Origin: Jeongeupia chitinilytica
Lineage (GTDB): Bacteria > Pseudomonadota > Gammaproteobacteria > Burkholderiales > Chitinibacteraceae
Assembly (NCBI RefSeq): GCF_014652315.1
Contig: NZ_BMYO01000011.1
Location: forward strand, 102,389-166,388
Length of the DNA: 64,000 bases
Reading direction: 5' to 3'
The notes below the pieces were generated by a model, which was given only the letters and a program-made list of their open reading frames with translations, searched no databases and was not told the DNA's origin. Position 1 is the stretch's first letter. Each line of letters opens with the position of its first letter. Positions 50,768 to 59,032 of this stretch are shown piece by piece. A program made the position numbers and the translations under genes.

Positions 50768-52889
50768 AAGCGATCTCCCTATCGGTGGCTTCGTTGATTT
50801 TGCTCAAGTCGATAACTCGATCAGCCGACTTGATGGTTTCGGGCCGATGGGCAATGATCAGCCGGGTAATGCGCATTTTCCTGATCGCATCGTTGACACA
50901 CCGTTCACTATCCACGTCCAGATGGCTGGTCGCCTCGTCCAGAAAAAGAAATCTGGGCTGCTGATAGAGTGCTCTTGCCAGCAGGATGCGCTGTTTCTGT
51001 CCGCCGGACAGCGTCGTCCCCATATCGCCCACCAGCGTATAATATTGCATTGGCATGTCGAGGATTTGCGAATGAATGCCTGCAAGCCGGCATACTTCGA
51101 TCATTCGTTCGCTATCATGCTGTGCCGAAAACATCACGATATTGTCCTTGATTGAACCGGACAGCAGCTGATCATCCTGCATGACGACGGAAACCAGCCC
51201 ACGCAGCTGTTTCAGTTTTACCTTTGAAACGTCGACATCACCGAACATGATTTTCCCGGATGTCGGCTTCAGTATGCCGGTCAGTATTTTCAGCAGCGTT
51301 GTCTTCCCGCAGCCTGACGGACCAATGATCGCCACCGACTCGCCTTCCGCCACGTTGAAACTGACATCGGACAGAATAGGCGAATCATTTTCGGAATACC
51401 GGAAATTCAATCCATCGACCGAGATCGAATAGGCGCCGATCTGCCGGTTCGTTTTGCCGGCATCCTGATAATCCTCCGATTCATTGAGTGCAATATCGGC
51501 CAATCGTTCACAATGAACGCTGAGCATTTTCATCGAAACGACCACATCGACAAAAGACGCGACGCGTGAAATGAACTGGCTGCTGTACGCCACATAGGCC
51601 ATCAGCATGCCGATCGACAATGACTGGCTCATCACGAGTTGAGCGCCGACGGCGAGAACCAGAATCGCCTGCGAACCAAAAATCAGGCTGTTAGCAAAAT
51701 CATAGAGAATATGCAGCTTTCTCGAATTGGCTTCAGCATTGGCCAGATCCACCGCCAAATTGAACCAGGACGATTTTCTGGAATCATCCATTCCGTTCAT
51801 CTTGATGCTGCGCACGCCACGGATCGTTTCGAGGAAATGATTATCGGAATTAGCCGAGGTGACGATGAATTTTTCGGTTGCATGCCTCAACGGGGAAATC
51901 AGCATTGTCCGGATAACGATATACAGCAGCGTCGCAGCGACCGTGATCATGGTCAACGACGAACTGTAAATCACCATCAGGATCAGCATGCCGACGGCCA
52001 TAACGCCATCGAACAGTGCACCGAGCAACGCGCTGGAAATCGTTTCCTGAATCCGCCTGAACGAATTGAATTTGGACACCACATCGCCGGCATGGCGTTT
52101 CTCGAAAAAATCGATCGGCAGGCTCAACAGCTTCCGGTACAAGTTGATCGACCATTGCAGGCTGATGTGAATGCTGGCGTGCAGGATATACCACTCACGG
52201 ATGACCTTCACAGCGCCCACCATCAGGCAGACGATCAGGAACCCGAAACTCAATATCAGCAACAGGCTGCGATCACTGCTGGGGATGACATTGTCGATCA
52301 CCCACTGCCCAAACAAGGGCACGGCCAGCGAGAGCAACTCGAGCGCCAGTGCCACCAGGAGGATTCTGGCTACGATCCCCTTCAAGCCCACCACATTGCC
52401 GACCAGCGACCCGATCGATACCTTCTGTCGCTCTTTCTTTTCTTCAAACGTGCTGCTTGGCCATAACTCCAGCGCAACGCCGGTGAATCTTTTGCTGAAC
52501 TCGGCCTTGCTCAGCACCCGGATGCCATCGGCCGGATCGTGGATGGTGTACTTGTCGCCCTGAATGCTTTTCAGCACGACGTAGTGGTTGAAGTTCCAGT
52601 GCAGGATGATCGGCAGCTTGATTTCGGAAAATTCGTCCATATCGAGACGAATGGCGCGGCTATTGAAACCCAGCTCCATTGCAACGCCGTTGACCCCGGT
52701 CAGGGTCAACCCGTTCAGGGTAACGTTGATTTTTTTCCGGATATGGTACAAATCGATGTCGTAGCGATAGTACCTTGCCATCATGGCCAGACAAGCCAGC
52801 GAACACTCGGACGCTTCGGACTGGTAGATGATCGGCAAATGATGTGCCGGGTTCAATTTAAGGCCCAAATCCAGTTTCATCTTATGCAT
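50760..52889 (-). CDS. Peptidase-containing ABC exporter (C39, CvaB/MchF type)
   Basis: A 709-residue exporter that cleaves a double-glycine leader and exports the peptide. The N-terminal C39 peptidase domain is intact: Q23 and C29 in YQSEASECSLACLAMMARY, H102 in HWNFNHYVVL, and D118 in HDPADG. A six-helix membrane domain (about 160-440) follows, then an ATPase with GPSGCGKTTLLK, MQDDQLLSGSIKDN, TTLSGGQKQRILLARALY and FLFLDEATSHLD. Its ATG at 52889 overlaps the HlyD gene by 8 bp; a second ATG three codons later is possible. It pairs with the upstream adaptor and the double-glycine peptide gene. Confidence 0.95.
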   Translation of the reverse strand: MHKMKLDLGLKLNPAHHLPIIYQSEASECSLACLAMMARYYRYDIDLYHIRKKINVTLNGLTLTGVNGVAMELGFNSRAIRLDMDEFSEIKLPIILHWNFNHYVVLKSIQGDKYTIHDPADGIRVLSKAEFSKRFTGVALELWPSSTFEEKKERQKVSIGSLVGNVVGLKGIVARILLVALALELLSLAVPLFGQWVIDNVIPSSDRSLLLILSFGFLIVCLMVGAVKVIREWYILHASIHISLQWSINLYRKLLSLPIDFFEKRHAGDVVSKFNSFRRIQETISSALLGALFDGVMAVGMLILMVIYSSSLTMITVAATLLYIVIRTMLISPLRHATEKFIVTSANSDNHFLETIRGVRSIKMNGMDDSRKSSWFNLAVDLANAEANSRKLHILYDFANSLIFGSQAILVLAVGAQLVMSQSLSIGMLMAYVAYSSQFISRVASFVDVVVSMKMLSVHCERLADIALNESEDYQDAGKTNRQIGAYSISVDGLNFRYSENDSPILSDVSFNVAEGESVAIIGPSGCGKTTLLKILTGILKPTSGKIMFGDVDVSKVKLKQLRGLVSVVMQDDQLLSGSIKDNIVMFSAQHDSERMIEVCRLAGIHSQILDMPMQYYTLVGDMGTTLSGGQKQRILLARALYQQPRFLFLDEATSHLDVDSERCVNDAIRKMRITRLIIAHRPETIKSADRVIDLSKINEATDREIACV

Positions 52890-54120
52890 CTTCTTTCAAG
52901 CTAAAAATCGGATCCAGAACCCACTCGTACAACCTGCGCGTCTCCACTTCAATTTCCGCCTGTACGGCCATCCCCGCACGCAATTCGGACTTGATCCCGT
53001 ATGTATCGATACTCTGACGCGGCAGTTCGACAAGGACCTTGTAAAAGAAACCGCGATTGATCATCTCGTTTTTCAGCTCAGCCGATGCAATGGCTATTTT
53101 CGATATCATTTTTACCCTGCCTTTGGGAGACCCAAATTTCTGGTAGGGATATGAATCGTATTTCAGGTTGACGACCGAACCTTTTTTCACGAACCCGATC
53201 GCCGCAGACGGTACGTACAGCACCGCTTCCAGCGTTGCACCATCCGGGTAGATGCTGGCCAGCAGCTGCCCCGGGGCAACGAACTGGCCCTTCATCACCA
53301 GGAGCGAAACCAGTTCCCCCGTCAGAGGCGCAATGATGCTGGCCTCCTGATTGGCTTCACTCTGTATCAGGTCTGTCTTCGCCGATCCAATCACCCTCTG
53401 CAGCTCACCCTGTTCCTTTTTCTGTGCCAGGCTCAGTGCCTGATCCTGGGCCAGGACGCTTTTCATTTCGGAATCCAGTTCCAGTGCCGCTTTTTTCAGA
53501 TCGACCAGATGCGCCTCCTGGTCGATCAGCTCCTGTTCTTTCTGCTTGAGGCCCAATTCGGAAATGAAACCGCTGCTTTTGAGTTCAATCTGCTTTCTAT
53601 AGCTCTGATTGATAATTTCGAACTTTCTCTCCTGCACAACGCGCTTTTCCTGAAGCAGGGTAGAACTCGCTTTCAAGGTAGCCATCTTTTCATGCAGTGC
53701 ATTTCTCTTGTTCATGACCGATTCGGCATCCAGCGACCGCTCTTTTTCCAGACTGGAAATCTTGTCCTCGACGGATCTGCTCAATGACTCCTGAACCGGC
53801 GCCTTGGCAAAGCGTTCGTTGGAAATCGAAAACAAGCTTTGCCTGGCGGTTACTCTTGCGCCTTCCCGCGCCTTTATTTCCATCACGATACCGCTGGATG
53901 TGGCCAGAACTTTCAATTCGCCATGGTCTGGCTGCAAGCTGCCCTGCACCGAGATTTTTCTGGTGTAGCTTGTCAGCGTGACCATGAAAACGAGTGCAAT
54001 GACCAGCACAGCGGCAACAATGGCTACAGCGTGAAGTCCGAACGGACGCGCCAGCACGATTGACCCCAGGCTCTGCGAATCCGTATTTTCCAGCGCTTCT
54101 GTTCTGTACAGGTCAGTCAT
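52882..54120 (-). CDS. HlyD/CvaA-like membrane fusion protein
   Basis: A 412-residue periplasmic adaptor with one N-terminal helix (LHAVAIVAAVLVIALVFMVTL, about 29-49), a lipoyl-like half (GELKVLATSSGIVMEIKAREGARV), a long coiled coil (about 105-255), the second lipoyl half (ASIIAPLTGELVSLLVMKGQFV) and a beta-barrel end (RRLYEWVLDPIFSLKEDA). It links the inner-membrane exporter to a TolC-like outer-membrane channel, which is not encoded in the cluster. It starts about 197 bp after the precursor stop, with a strong hairpin between. Confidence 0.93.
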   Translation of the reverse strand: MTDLYRTEALENTDSQSLGSIVLARPFGLHAVAIVAAVLVIALVFMVTLTSYTRKISVQGSLQPDHGELKVLATSSGIVMEIKAREGARVTARQSLFSISNERFAKAPVQESLSRSVEDKISSLEKERSLDAESVMNKRNALHEKMATLKASSTLLQEKRVVQERKFEIINQSYRKQIELKSSGFISELGLKQKEQELIDQEAHLVDLKKAALELDSEMKSVLAQDQALSLAQKKEQGELQRVIGSAKTDLIQSEANQEASIIAPLTGELVSLLVMKGQFVAPGQLLASIYPDGATLEAVLYVPSAAIGFVKKGSVVNLKYDSYPYQKFGSPKGRVKMISKIAIASAELKNEMINRGFFYKVLVELPRQSIDTYGIKSELRAGMAVQAEIEVETRRLYEWVLDPIFSLKEDA

Positions 54121-54242
54121 ATCAAATCAGCCACAACCACTTCAATTGGAGATCGCATCACACGGTCAAACACCCGACTCCGGCCCCAAACTGCTTCTTT
54201 GATCGTTCATTTTCCGAACACTCAATCAACGCAGCCTGTTTC

Positions 54243-54273
54243 ATGAACGAGCCGGATGTGCCGGCTCGTTCAT
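54243..54273 (-). promoter_or_regulatory. Strong hairpin between precursor and export genes
   Basis: A perfect 13-bp stem (ATGAACGAGCCGG with CCGGCTCGTTCAT) and a 5-nt loop, 44 bp after the precursor stop. There is no T-run, so it is more likely a 3' stabiliser or mRNA processing site than an intrinsic terminator. It would let precursor mRNA outnumber the export and modification genes. Confidence 0.6.
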
Positions 54274-54316
54274 ACGATCATTCATCCGGCTGAATCAACC
54301 GGATAGACGGACCGTT

Positions 54317-54496
54317 TTATGCTTCCCACGAATACTTGACTTCCGTGGGGTTGCCACCGGTGCTGCCACCGCCGGTGCTGCCGCCCGACGGCGGATTCGG
54401 AATGGTCAGATCAACGTTCGGGGATTCGAACGACAGACGCACTTCCGTCGCACCACCGGCCACCAGATTCATTTCATTCAAGGAAAGCAGACGCAT
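54317..54496 (-). CDS. Double-glycine-leader precursor peptide (class II microcin-like, RiPP candidate)
   Basis: A 59-residue peptide. Residues 1-15 (MRLLSLNEMNLVAGG) form a typical GG leader with L, E and V at the usual spacing before Gly-Gly, to be cut by the C39 peptidase of the exporter encoded downstream. The 44-residue core starts ATEVRLSFES, has a Pro/Gly/Ser/Thr-rich middle (PPSGGSTGGGSTGGNP) and ends TEVKYSWEA. Its two ends are near-repeats: TEVRLSFES and TEVKYSWEA. No Cys is present, so no lanthionine or disulfide. The hydroxyl-rich middle is a likely place for modification. It is the first gene of the operon; AAGG lies about 12 nt before the ATG. Confidence 0.82.
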   Translation of the reverse strand: MRLLSLNEMNLVAGGATEVRLSFESPNVDLTIPNPPSGGSTGGGSTGGNPTEVKYSWEA

Positions 54497-55767
54497 GATA
54501 ATCAGTACCTTTTTAGAAACACTTGTTTAAAAAAAATGACCACAATCAAGTAAGAAGTGATCAAAACCATCTTACGACACACGCATATTCACCTGTTCTC
54601 ACTTTTACGCTGGATCAGTGTTTTTGTTGTTTCCCCACCAAGCGACTTGCCTTCATTGCGCTGCAGCAACGACCTGGAGAAGGCGGGGCCATTTCCTTGC
54701 TGAATGGTGCGTAGCACTGCCATTTATGGCAAAAATGGCGCTTCTTTCCGACATTCAAACAGGAATGCAAAATCAGTCCTGCCTCAAAAGCGGTACCGTA
54801 TTTCCTTTGTGAAAAAGCGGGCGGAGCACGCATTTTTGCAATCGAATAATTACATTTAAGTCAGAAACAGGCCTTTTTCTCAAAAAAAACGGTAAGCACA
54901 ATGACAGCTGCAATTCCGCCCGTCGGAGCCAAACGGCGCACGCCAAAAACAGGCAGCTTCGCCGGCGCTTTTGAAGGCTCCTGCTCGGCACATGCGGCGT
55001 CACACGGACCGCCGCGCCGTTACGGAACAAGGCGGCCGTATCCGGATTTGGACGGGTATCCTCGGCAGGTTTCCGGACACACCGGCGTGCTTCGGTTTTC
55101 ACCCGGAGTGGCAAATGTCGCAGAGCGAAGACTGCAAGCACGGCCGCGCATATCCAGAACGCCGTCACCAGTAATCCGGAGCGTCAGATCCGGTCGGCTT
55201 TGATACATCCCGCCTTTGCAGCCAGAGAAGAATCCGTTTCCTTACCGGGCTCTCGATACGCCCGGGACGACAATTGCGGGCATTCGAGTCCGGTGCATAT
55301 TGGCTTTGTGCCAATTCCGCCATCATTGCGTGTGCGCCGTTCCGGCCAGCCATTGCTCATCGGTGATCAGCGACCCGGTTTCGTGCCGTACATTTGCTGT
55401 GCAGTCATGTGGAGTCAGCCGCGCGGCCCGGTCACCGGGCCGGACGCGTTTCGGAGTGCATCGGACGGTGTTCCGGTGCCGATGGCGCTCCCGATCCCGC
55501 CAGTCTCGCCGCCCCGAGCACCTCATCTGCGCAGCGAACAGGGCAGGCGCACCTGCCCGGAAGCAGGATTCAACGCGGCGGATTGCTGCCGCATGACCGC
55601 GGGGCTGACTGGCGACCGGAGAGCGAAGCTTCCGGTCTTTGCAATCGGGACGTGACGGGCCTTTTCCGGCGCGGCAATCCTCGGCATCATCGGTATTCGC
55701 CGATTCGGCCGGCAGCCTTGCCCGCCCCGCACCGGCATGCAAAACAAGACTGGAAGGATGCATACGC
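54497..55767. other. 1.27-kb AT-richer region without a confident gene
   Basis: Upstream of the precursor gene the first 400 bp are markedly AT-rich, with runs of A and T near 54510-54540 and 54880-54895, and must hold the promoter of the peptide operon. Short frames exist (for example a 131-codon minus-strand frame at 54773-55168 starting with a hydrophobic segment), but none has a family match by eye. An immunity gene could hide here. From 55200 on, the DNA returns to high GC without clear coding structure. Confidence 0.45.
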
Positions 55768-56784
55768 GTGGAATCGATGCTGCTGGCGCTGTCGGATACC
55801 GTCACCGAAGCGCGCAATCTTGAAACCCTGACCCGGCCGTTGCTGGAAATGCTCGAAACGGTCACCGGGCTGGAATCGACCTATCTGACGACGATCGACG
55901 TCGCACTCGGCAAACAGGACATCCTGTACGCGCGGAATGCCCGTGCCTCGGCGCTGGAGATTCCGGAAGGGTTGTCGGTCGACTGGAACGACACGCTGTG
56001 CAAGCGGGCGCTCGACGAAGGGCGGATGTACACCGCCAACGTCGCCGACTGCTGGGGTGATTCGGATGCGGCCCGTGCACTGGGCATCCGCACCTATCTG
56101 AGCACCCCGGTGCGCATGCGTTCGGGCGAACTGTACGGCACGCTGTGCGCCGCCAGCGCCACGCCGCGGACGCTGTCGTCCGGCACGGACCGCATCATCG
56201 CGCTGTTCGCTCGGCTGATCGCCGAACATGTCGAGCGCGAACAGCTGCTGCAGCAACTGCAGCAGGCCAACCGCGAACTGTCGCAACAGGCGCTGACCGA
56301 TCCGCTGACCGGCCTGCCCAACCGTCGCGCGCTGCTGCAGGAGCTCGGCCGGCTGTTCTCGTTGTCCAGCCGCAGTGCCCATCGGGTGCTGATCGGGCTC
56401 ATCGATCTGGACGGCTTCAAGTCGGTCAACGACACCCACGGCCACGACGCCGGCGACCAGTTGCTGCGGCAGGTTGCGGCACAGCTGTCGACGACCTTGC
56501 GCGCCGGCGACTTCCTTGCCCGGATCGGCGGTGACGAGTTTGTCGCGATCGGCATGGGGCCGACCGACGATACGCCGCCGGCACAGGCGGCACACCGTTT
56601 CCAGCAACGGCTGTTCGCTCAGACCGTGACCGCCCTGACCGTCGGCGACACCCGCCTGGACTACGGCGGCGCCAGCGTCGGCGTGGTGGCGGTCGACCCC
56701 GCGGGCACCGATCCGAACGCCGCGCTGCAGCTAGCCGATGCGGCGATGTACGCGATCAAGACGCATCGTCGCGCCGCGCACTGA
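55768..56784 (+). CDS. GAF-GGDEF diguanylate cyclase
   Basis: A 338-residue cytoplasmic protein: an N-terminal GAF domain (about 10-150, with LYGTLCAASATPR near its end), a short coiled coil (LLQQLQQANRELSQQA) and a GGDEF domain (LTDPLTGLPNRRALLQEL, IDLDGFKSVNDTHGHDAGD, FLARIGGDEFVAIG). The GGDEF site is intact, and an inhibitory-site R-x-x-D (RAGD) precedes it, so active and product-inhibited synthesis of cyclic di-GMP is expected. The start is GTG at 55768 with GGAAGG 10 nt before it; an ATG at 55777 is the alternative. Confidence 0.88.
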   Translation: MESMLLALSDTVTEARNLETLTRPLLEMLETVTGLESTYLTTIDVALGKQDILYARNARASALEIPEGLSVDWNDTLCKRALDEGRMYTANVADCWGDSDAARALGIRTYLSTPVRMRSGELYGTLCAASATPRTLSSGTDRIIALFARLIAEHVEREQLLQQLQQANRELSQQALTDPLTGLPNRRALLQELGRLFSLSSRSAHRVLIGLIDLDGFKSVNDTHGHDAGDQLLRQVAAQLSTTLRAGDFLARIGGDEFVAIGMGPTDDTPPAQAAHRFQQRLFAQTVTALTVGDTRLDYGGASVGVVAVDPAGTDPNAALQLADAAMYAIKTHRRAAH

Positions 56785-56949
56785 GCCCGCCGGCGAGCCG
56801 GCATGCACCGCGCTCCCCGTGCCCGGGTCCTGCCCCGATGCCGGCTGATACGGGGTCGGCATGGAGGAAACACCCCATGCTCGCGGTATTGACGGCCGGA
56901 AGCGCCGGCCCGTAAATTGAAACCGATTTCACTTTCAGGGTGAACCACG

Positions 56950-57621
56950 ATGCAGTTCGACCTCACGGTCCTCCTCCCCTACCTCGGCGTCCTGCGTGAC
57001 GGCGTCATTCTGACCGCCCAGGCCTGTGTGCTGGCGCTGGTCGGCAGCGTCGTCACCGGCGCACTGGTGGCGATCGCGTCGACGTCGGCGTCGAAACCGT
57101 TGCGGCGGATTGCCGACGTCTACGTCGACATCTTCCGCAACGTGCCGTTCATCGTGCAGATGTTCTTCTTCTACTTCGGTCTGCCGGTGCTCGGCCTTTA
57201 CATCGACGCCTTCACCACCGGCGTGGTCGCGCTGTCGATCGCCGGCGGCGCGTTCACGTCGAATGTGATCCGCTCGGGCATCCTCGCGATCGACCCGGGC
57301 GTGATTGAGGCCGCGCAGGTGTTCGGCCTTCACAAGCGCACCGTCTTCCTGAAGATCGTCATGCCGATCGCGCTGCGCACCTCGATCCGTCCGCTCGGCG
57401 CGGTGCTGGTCAACCTGATCCTGACCTCGTCGATCCTGTCGACGATCACCCTGAACGAACTCACCGGGTCGGCCAAGATCGTCGCGTCCGACACCTTCCG
57501 GCCGTTCGAGGTCTATTTCGTCCTGCTCGTCGTCTACGCCGCGCTGACGTGGAGCGTCTCGCTGGCGATCGGCGCGCTGCACCGGCGGCTGAACCGCGAC
57601 ATCGTGGAGGTCGTGTCCTGA
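56950..57621 (+). CDS. Polar amino acid ABC transporter permease 1
   Basis: A 223-residue inner-membrane permease of the HisMQ family. The start (LPYLGVLRDGVILTAQACVLALVGSVVTGALVAI) and YVDIFRNVPFIVQMFFFYFGLP are the family's first helices, and the EAA loop reads DPGVIEAAQVFGLHKRTVFLKIVMP. It works as a heterodimer with the next gene product. Its TGA overlaps the ATG of the next gene by 1 bp (TGATG). It is the first gene of a five-gene operon running to 60791. Confidence 0.93.
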   Translation: MQFDLTVLLPYLGVLRDGVILTAQACVLALVGSVVTGALVAIASTSASKPLRRIADVYVDIFRNVPFIVQMFFFYFGLPVLGLYIDAFTTGVVALSIAGGAFTSNVIRSGILAIDPGVIEAAQVFGLHKRTVFLKIVMPIALRTSIRPLGAVLVNLILTSSILSTITLNELTGSAKIVASDTFRPFEVYFVLLVVYAALTWSVSLAIGALHRRLNRDIVEVVS

Positions 57622-58292
57622 TGCAATACGGCAGCTTTACCTGGTACGACCTCGTCCTGCTCGGGCAGGGCCTGTCGGTGTCGGTACTGGTCTTCCTCGC
57701 CACGTCGGCGATCGGGCTGGTCCTCGGCATCGCGTGGGCAACGGTGCGCTTCTACCGGATTCCCGTGCTGATGCAGCTGGTGATGCTGGTCGCCGAGACG
57801 CTGAAGAATTCGCCGGTGCTGGTGCAGCTTTTCCTGGTGTTCTTCGGCCTGCCGGTGCTGGCGCAGATCAACGTCACGCCGGTGCAGGCGGCGGTGATCA
57901 CGCTGTCGGGCAACACCGCGGCCTTCATCTACGTGATCGCCGTATCGGCGATCGAGTCGGTCGGCCGCGACCAGATCGAAGCGGCGCGGGTGTTCGGCCT
58001 CTCCCGCTGGCAGACGCTGCGCCGCGTCGTCTCGCCGCAGGCGACCGCCTTCGCCATCGGTCCACTGATCGGTCTGGCGGTGAACCAGCTGCAGGTGACG
58101 TCGCTGGTGTCGGTGATCGGCGTCGTCGACCTGACCAAGATCGGCAACATCCTCAATCTGCGCACGCTCGAACCGTTCATCGTCTGGACGGCCGTCGGCG
58201 TGCTGTATTACCTGTGCGCCAAGCTGATTGCGCGGCTGGGTGGCAAGCTGGAGGCGCGCCTGCGCGTCCACAGCGACTGGAAAGGGCTGTGA
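57621..58292 (+). CDS. Polar amino acid ABC transporter permease 2
   Basis: A 223-residue HisMQ-type permease: WYDLVLLGQGLSVSVLVFLATSAIGLVLGI, LVAETLKNSPVLVQLFLVFFGLP and the EAA loop GRDQIEAARVFGLSRWQTLRRVVSPQA. The ATG at 57621 overlaps the previous stop; the open frame extends upstream only as a shadow. The ATPase gene follows after 1 bp. Confidence 0.93.
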   Translation: MQYGSFTWYDLVLLGQGLSVSVLVFLATSAIGLVLGIAWATVRFYRIPVLMQLVMLVAETLKNSPVLVQLFLVFFGLPVLAQINVTPVQAAVITLSGNTAAFIYVIAVSAIESVGRDQIEAARVFGLSRWQTLRRVVSPQATAFAIGPLIGLAVNQLQVTSLVSVIGVVDLTKIGNILNLRTLEPFIVWTAVGVLYYLCAKLIARLGGKLEARLRVHSDWKGL

Positions 58293-58293
58293 C

Positions 58294-59028
58294 ATGATCA
58301 AGATCGAAGGCGTACGCAAGGTATTCAACGGCGTCACCGTGCTCGACCACATCGACCTGAAGGTCGAGAAAGGCGAAGTGGTGTCCATCCTCGGCTCGTC
58401 CGGCTCGGGCAAGTCGACGCTGCTCCGCTGCATCAACGGGCTGGAGAAGCTCGACGGCGGGCGCATCTCAGTCGACGGTTTCGACGTCGCGCGGCCGAAG
58501 GAGCTGGCCGAGGCGCGCAAGCGTTCGGCAACGGTATTCCAGCTGTTCAACCTCTACCCGCACATGACCGCGGTGCAGAACCTGATGCTGGCGCCGGTCG
58601 AAGTGCTCAAGGTGCCGAAGGCAAAAGCCGAAGCCGATGCGCGCGCACTGCTGGCCTCGGTCGGCCTCAGCGAGCGCGCCGATGCCTATCCGGCCCAACT
58701 GTCCGGCGGACAGCGCCAGCGTGTCGGCATCGCCCGGGCACTCGCGGTGAACCCGAGCTATCTGCTGCTCGACGAAGTCACCAGCGCGCTCGACCCGGAA
58801 ATGACGGCCGAAGTGCTGCGCATCCTTGCACGACTGGCCGACGAGGGCACGACCATGGTCTTCGTCACCCACGAGGTCGAGTTCGCCCGGACGATCTCCA
58901 GCCGGGTGGTGTTTCTGGAAAAAGGCCGGCTGCTGGTCGACCTGCCGACCGCCGAATTCTTCGCCGACGACGGCGGGCTCGCGAACCCGCGCGTCCGGCA
59001 GTTTCTCTCCAATATGAGCAAGGGATGA
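58294..59028 (+). CDS. Polar amino acid ABC transporter ATPase
   Basis: A 244-residue ATPase of the GlnQ/HisP group: Walker A GSSGSGKSTLLRCING, Q-loop VFQLFNLYPHMTAVQN, signature QLSGGQRQRVGIARALA, Walker B YLLLDEVTSALDPE and switch FVTHEVEFARTISSRV. GlnQ-type proteins usually have DEPTSALDPE; here Val replaces Pro. It lies 1 bp after permease 2 and 4 bp before the glycosylasparaginase gene. Confidence 0.94.
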   Translation: MIKIEGVRKVFNGVTVLDHIDLKVEKGEVVSILGSSGSGKSTLLRCINGLEKLDGGRISVDGFDVARPKELAEARKRSATVFQLFNLYPHMTAVQNLMLAPVEVLKVPKAKAEADARALLASVGLSERADAYPAQLSGGQRQRVGIARALAVNPSYLLLDEVTSALDPEMTAEVLRILARLADEGTTMVFVTHEVEFARTISSRVVFLEKGRLLVDLPTAEFFADDGGLANPRVRQFLSNMSKG

Positions 59029-59032
59029 CACG

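Noticed and set aside
54615..54833. 72-codon minus-strand frame as a second precursor peptide
   Set aside because: No double-glycine leader and no Shine-Dalgarno sequence; it overlaps the presumed promoter region.
54773..55168. 131-codon minus-strand frame as microcin immunity gene
   Set aside because: It begins with a hydrophobic segment, but the rest is Arg/Pro-rich, lacks further helices, has no visible ribosome-binding site and resembles no immunity protein.
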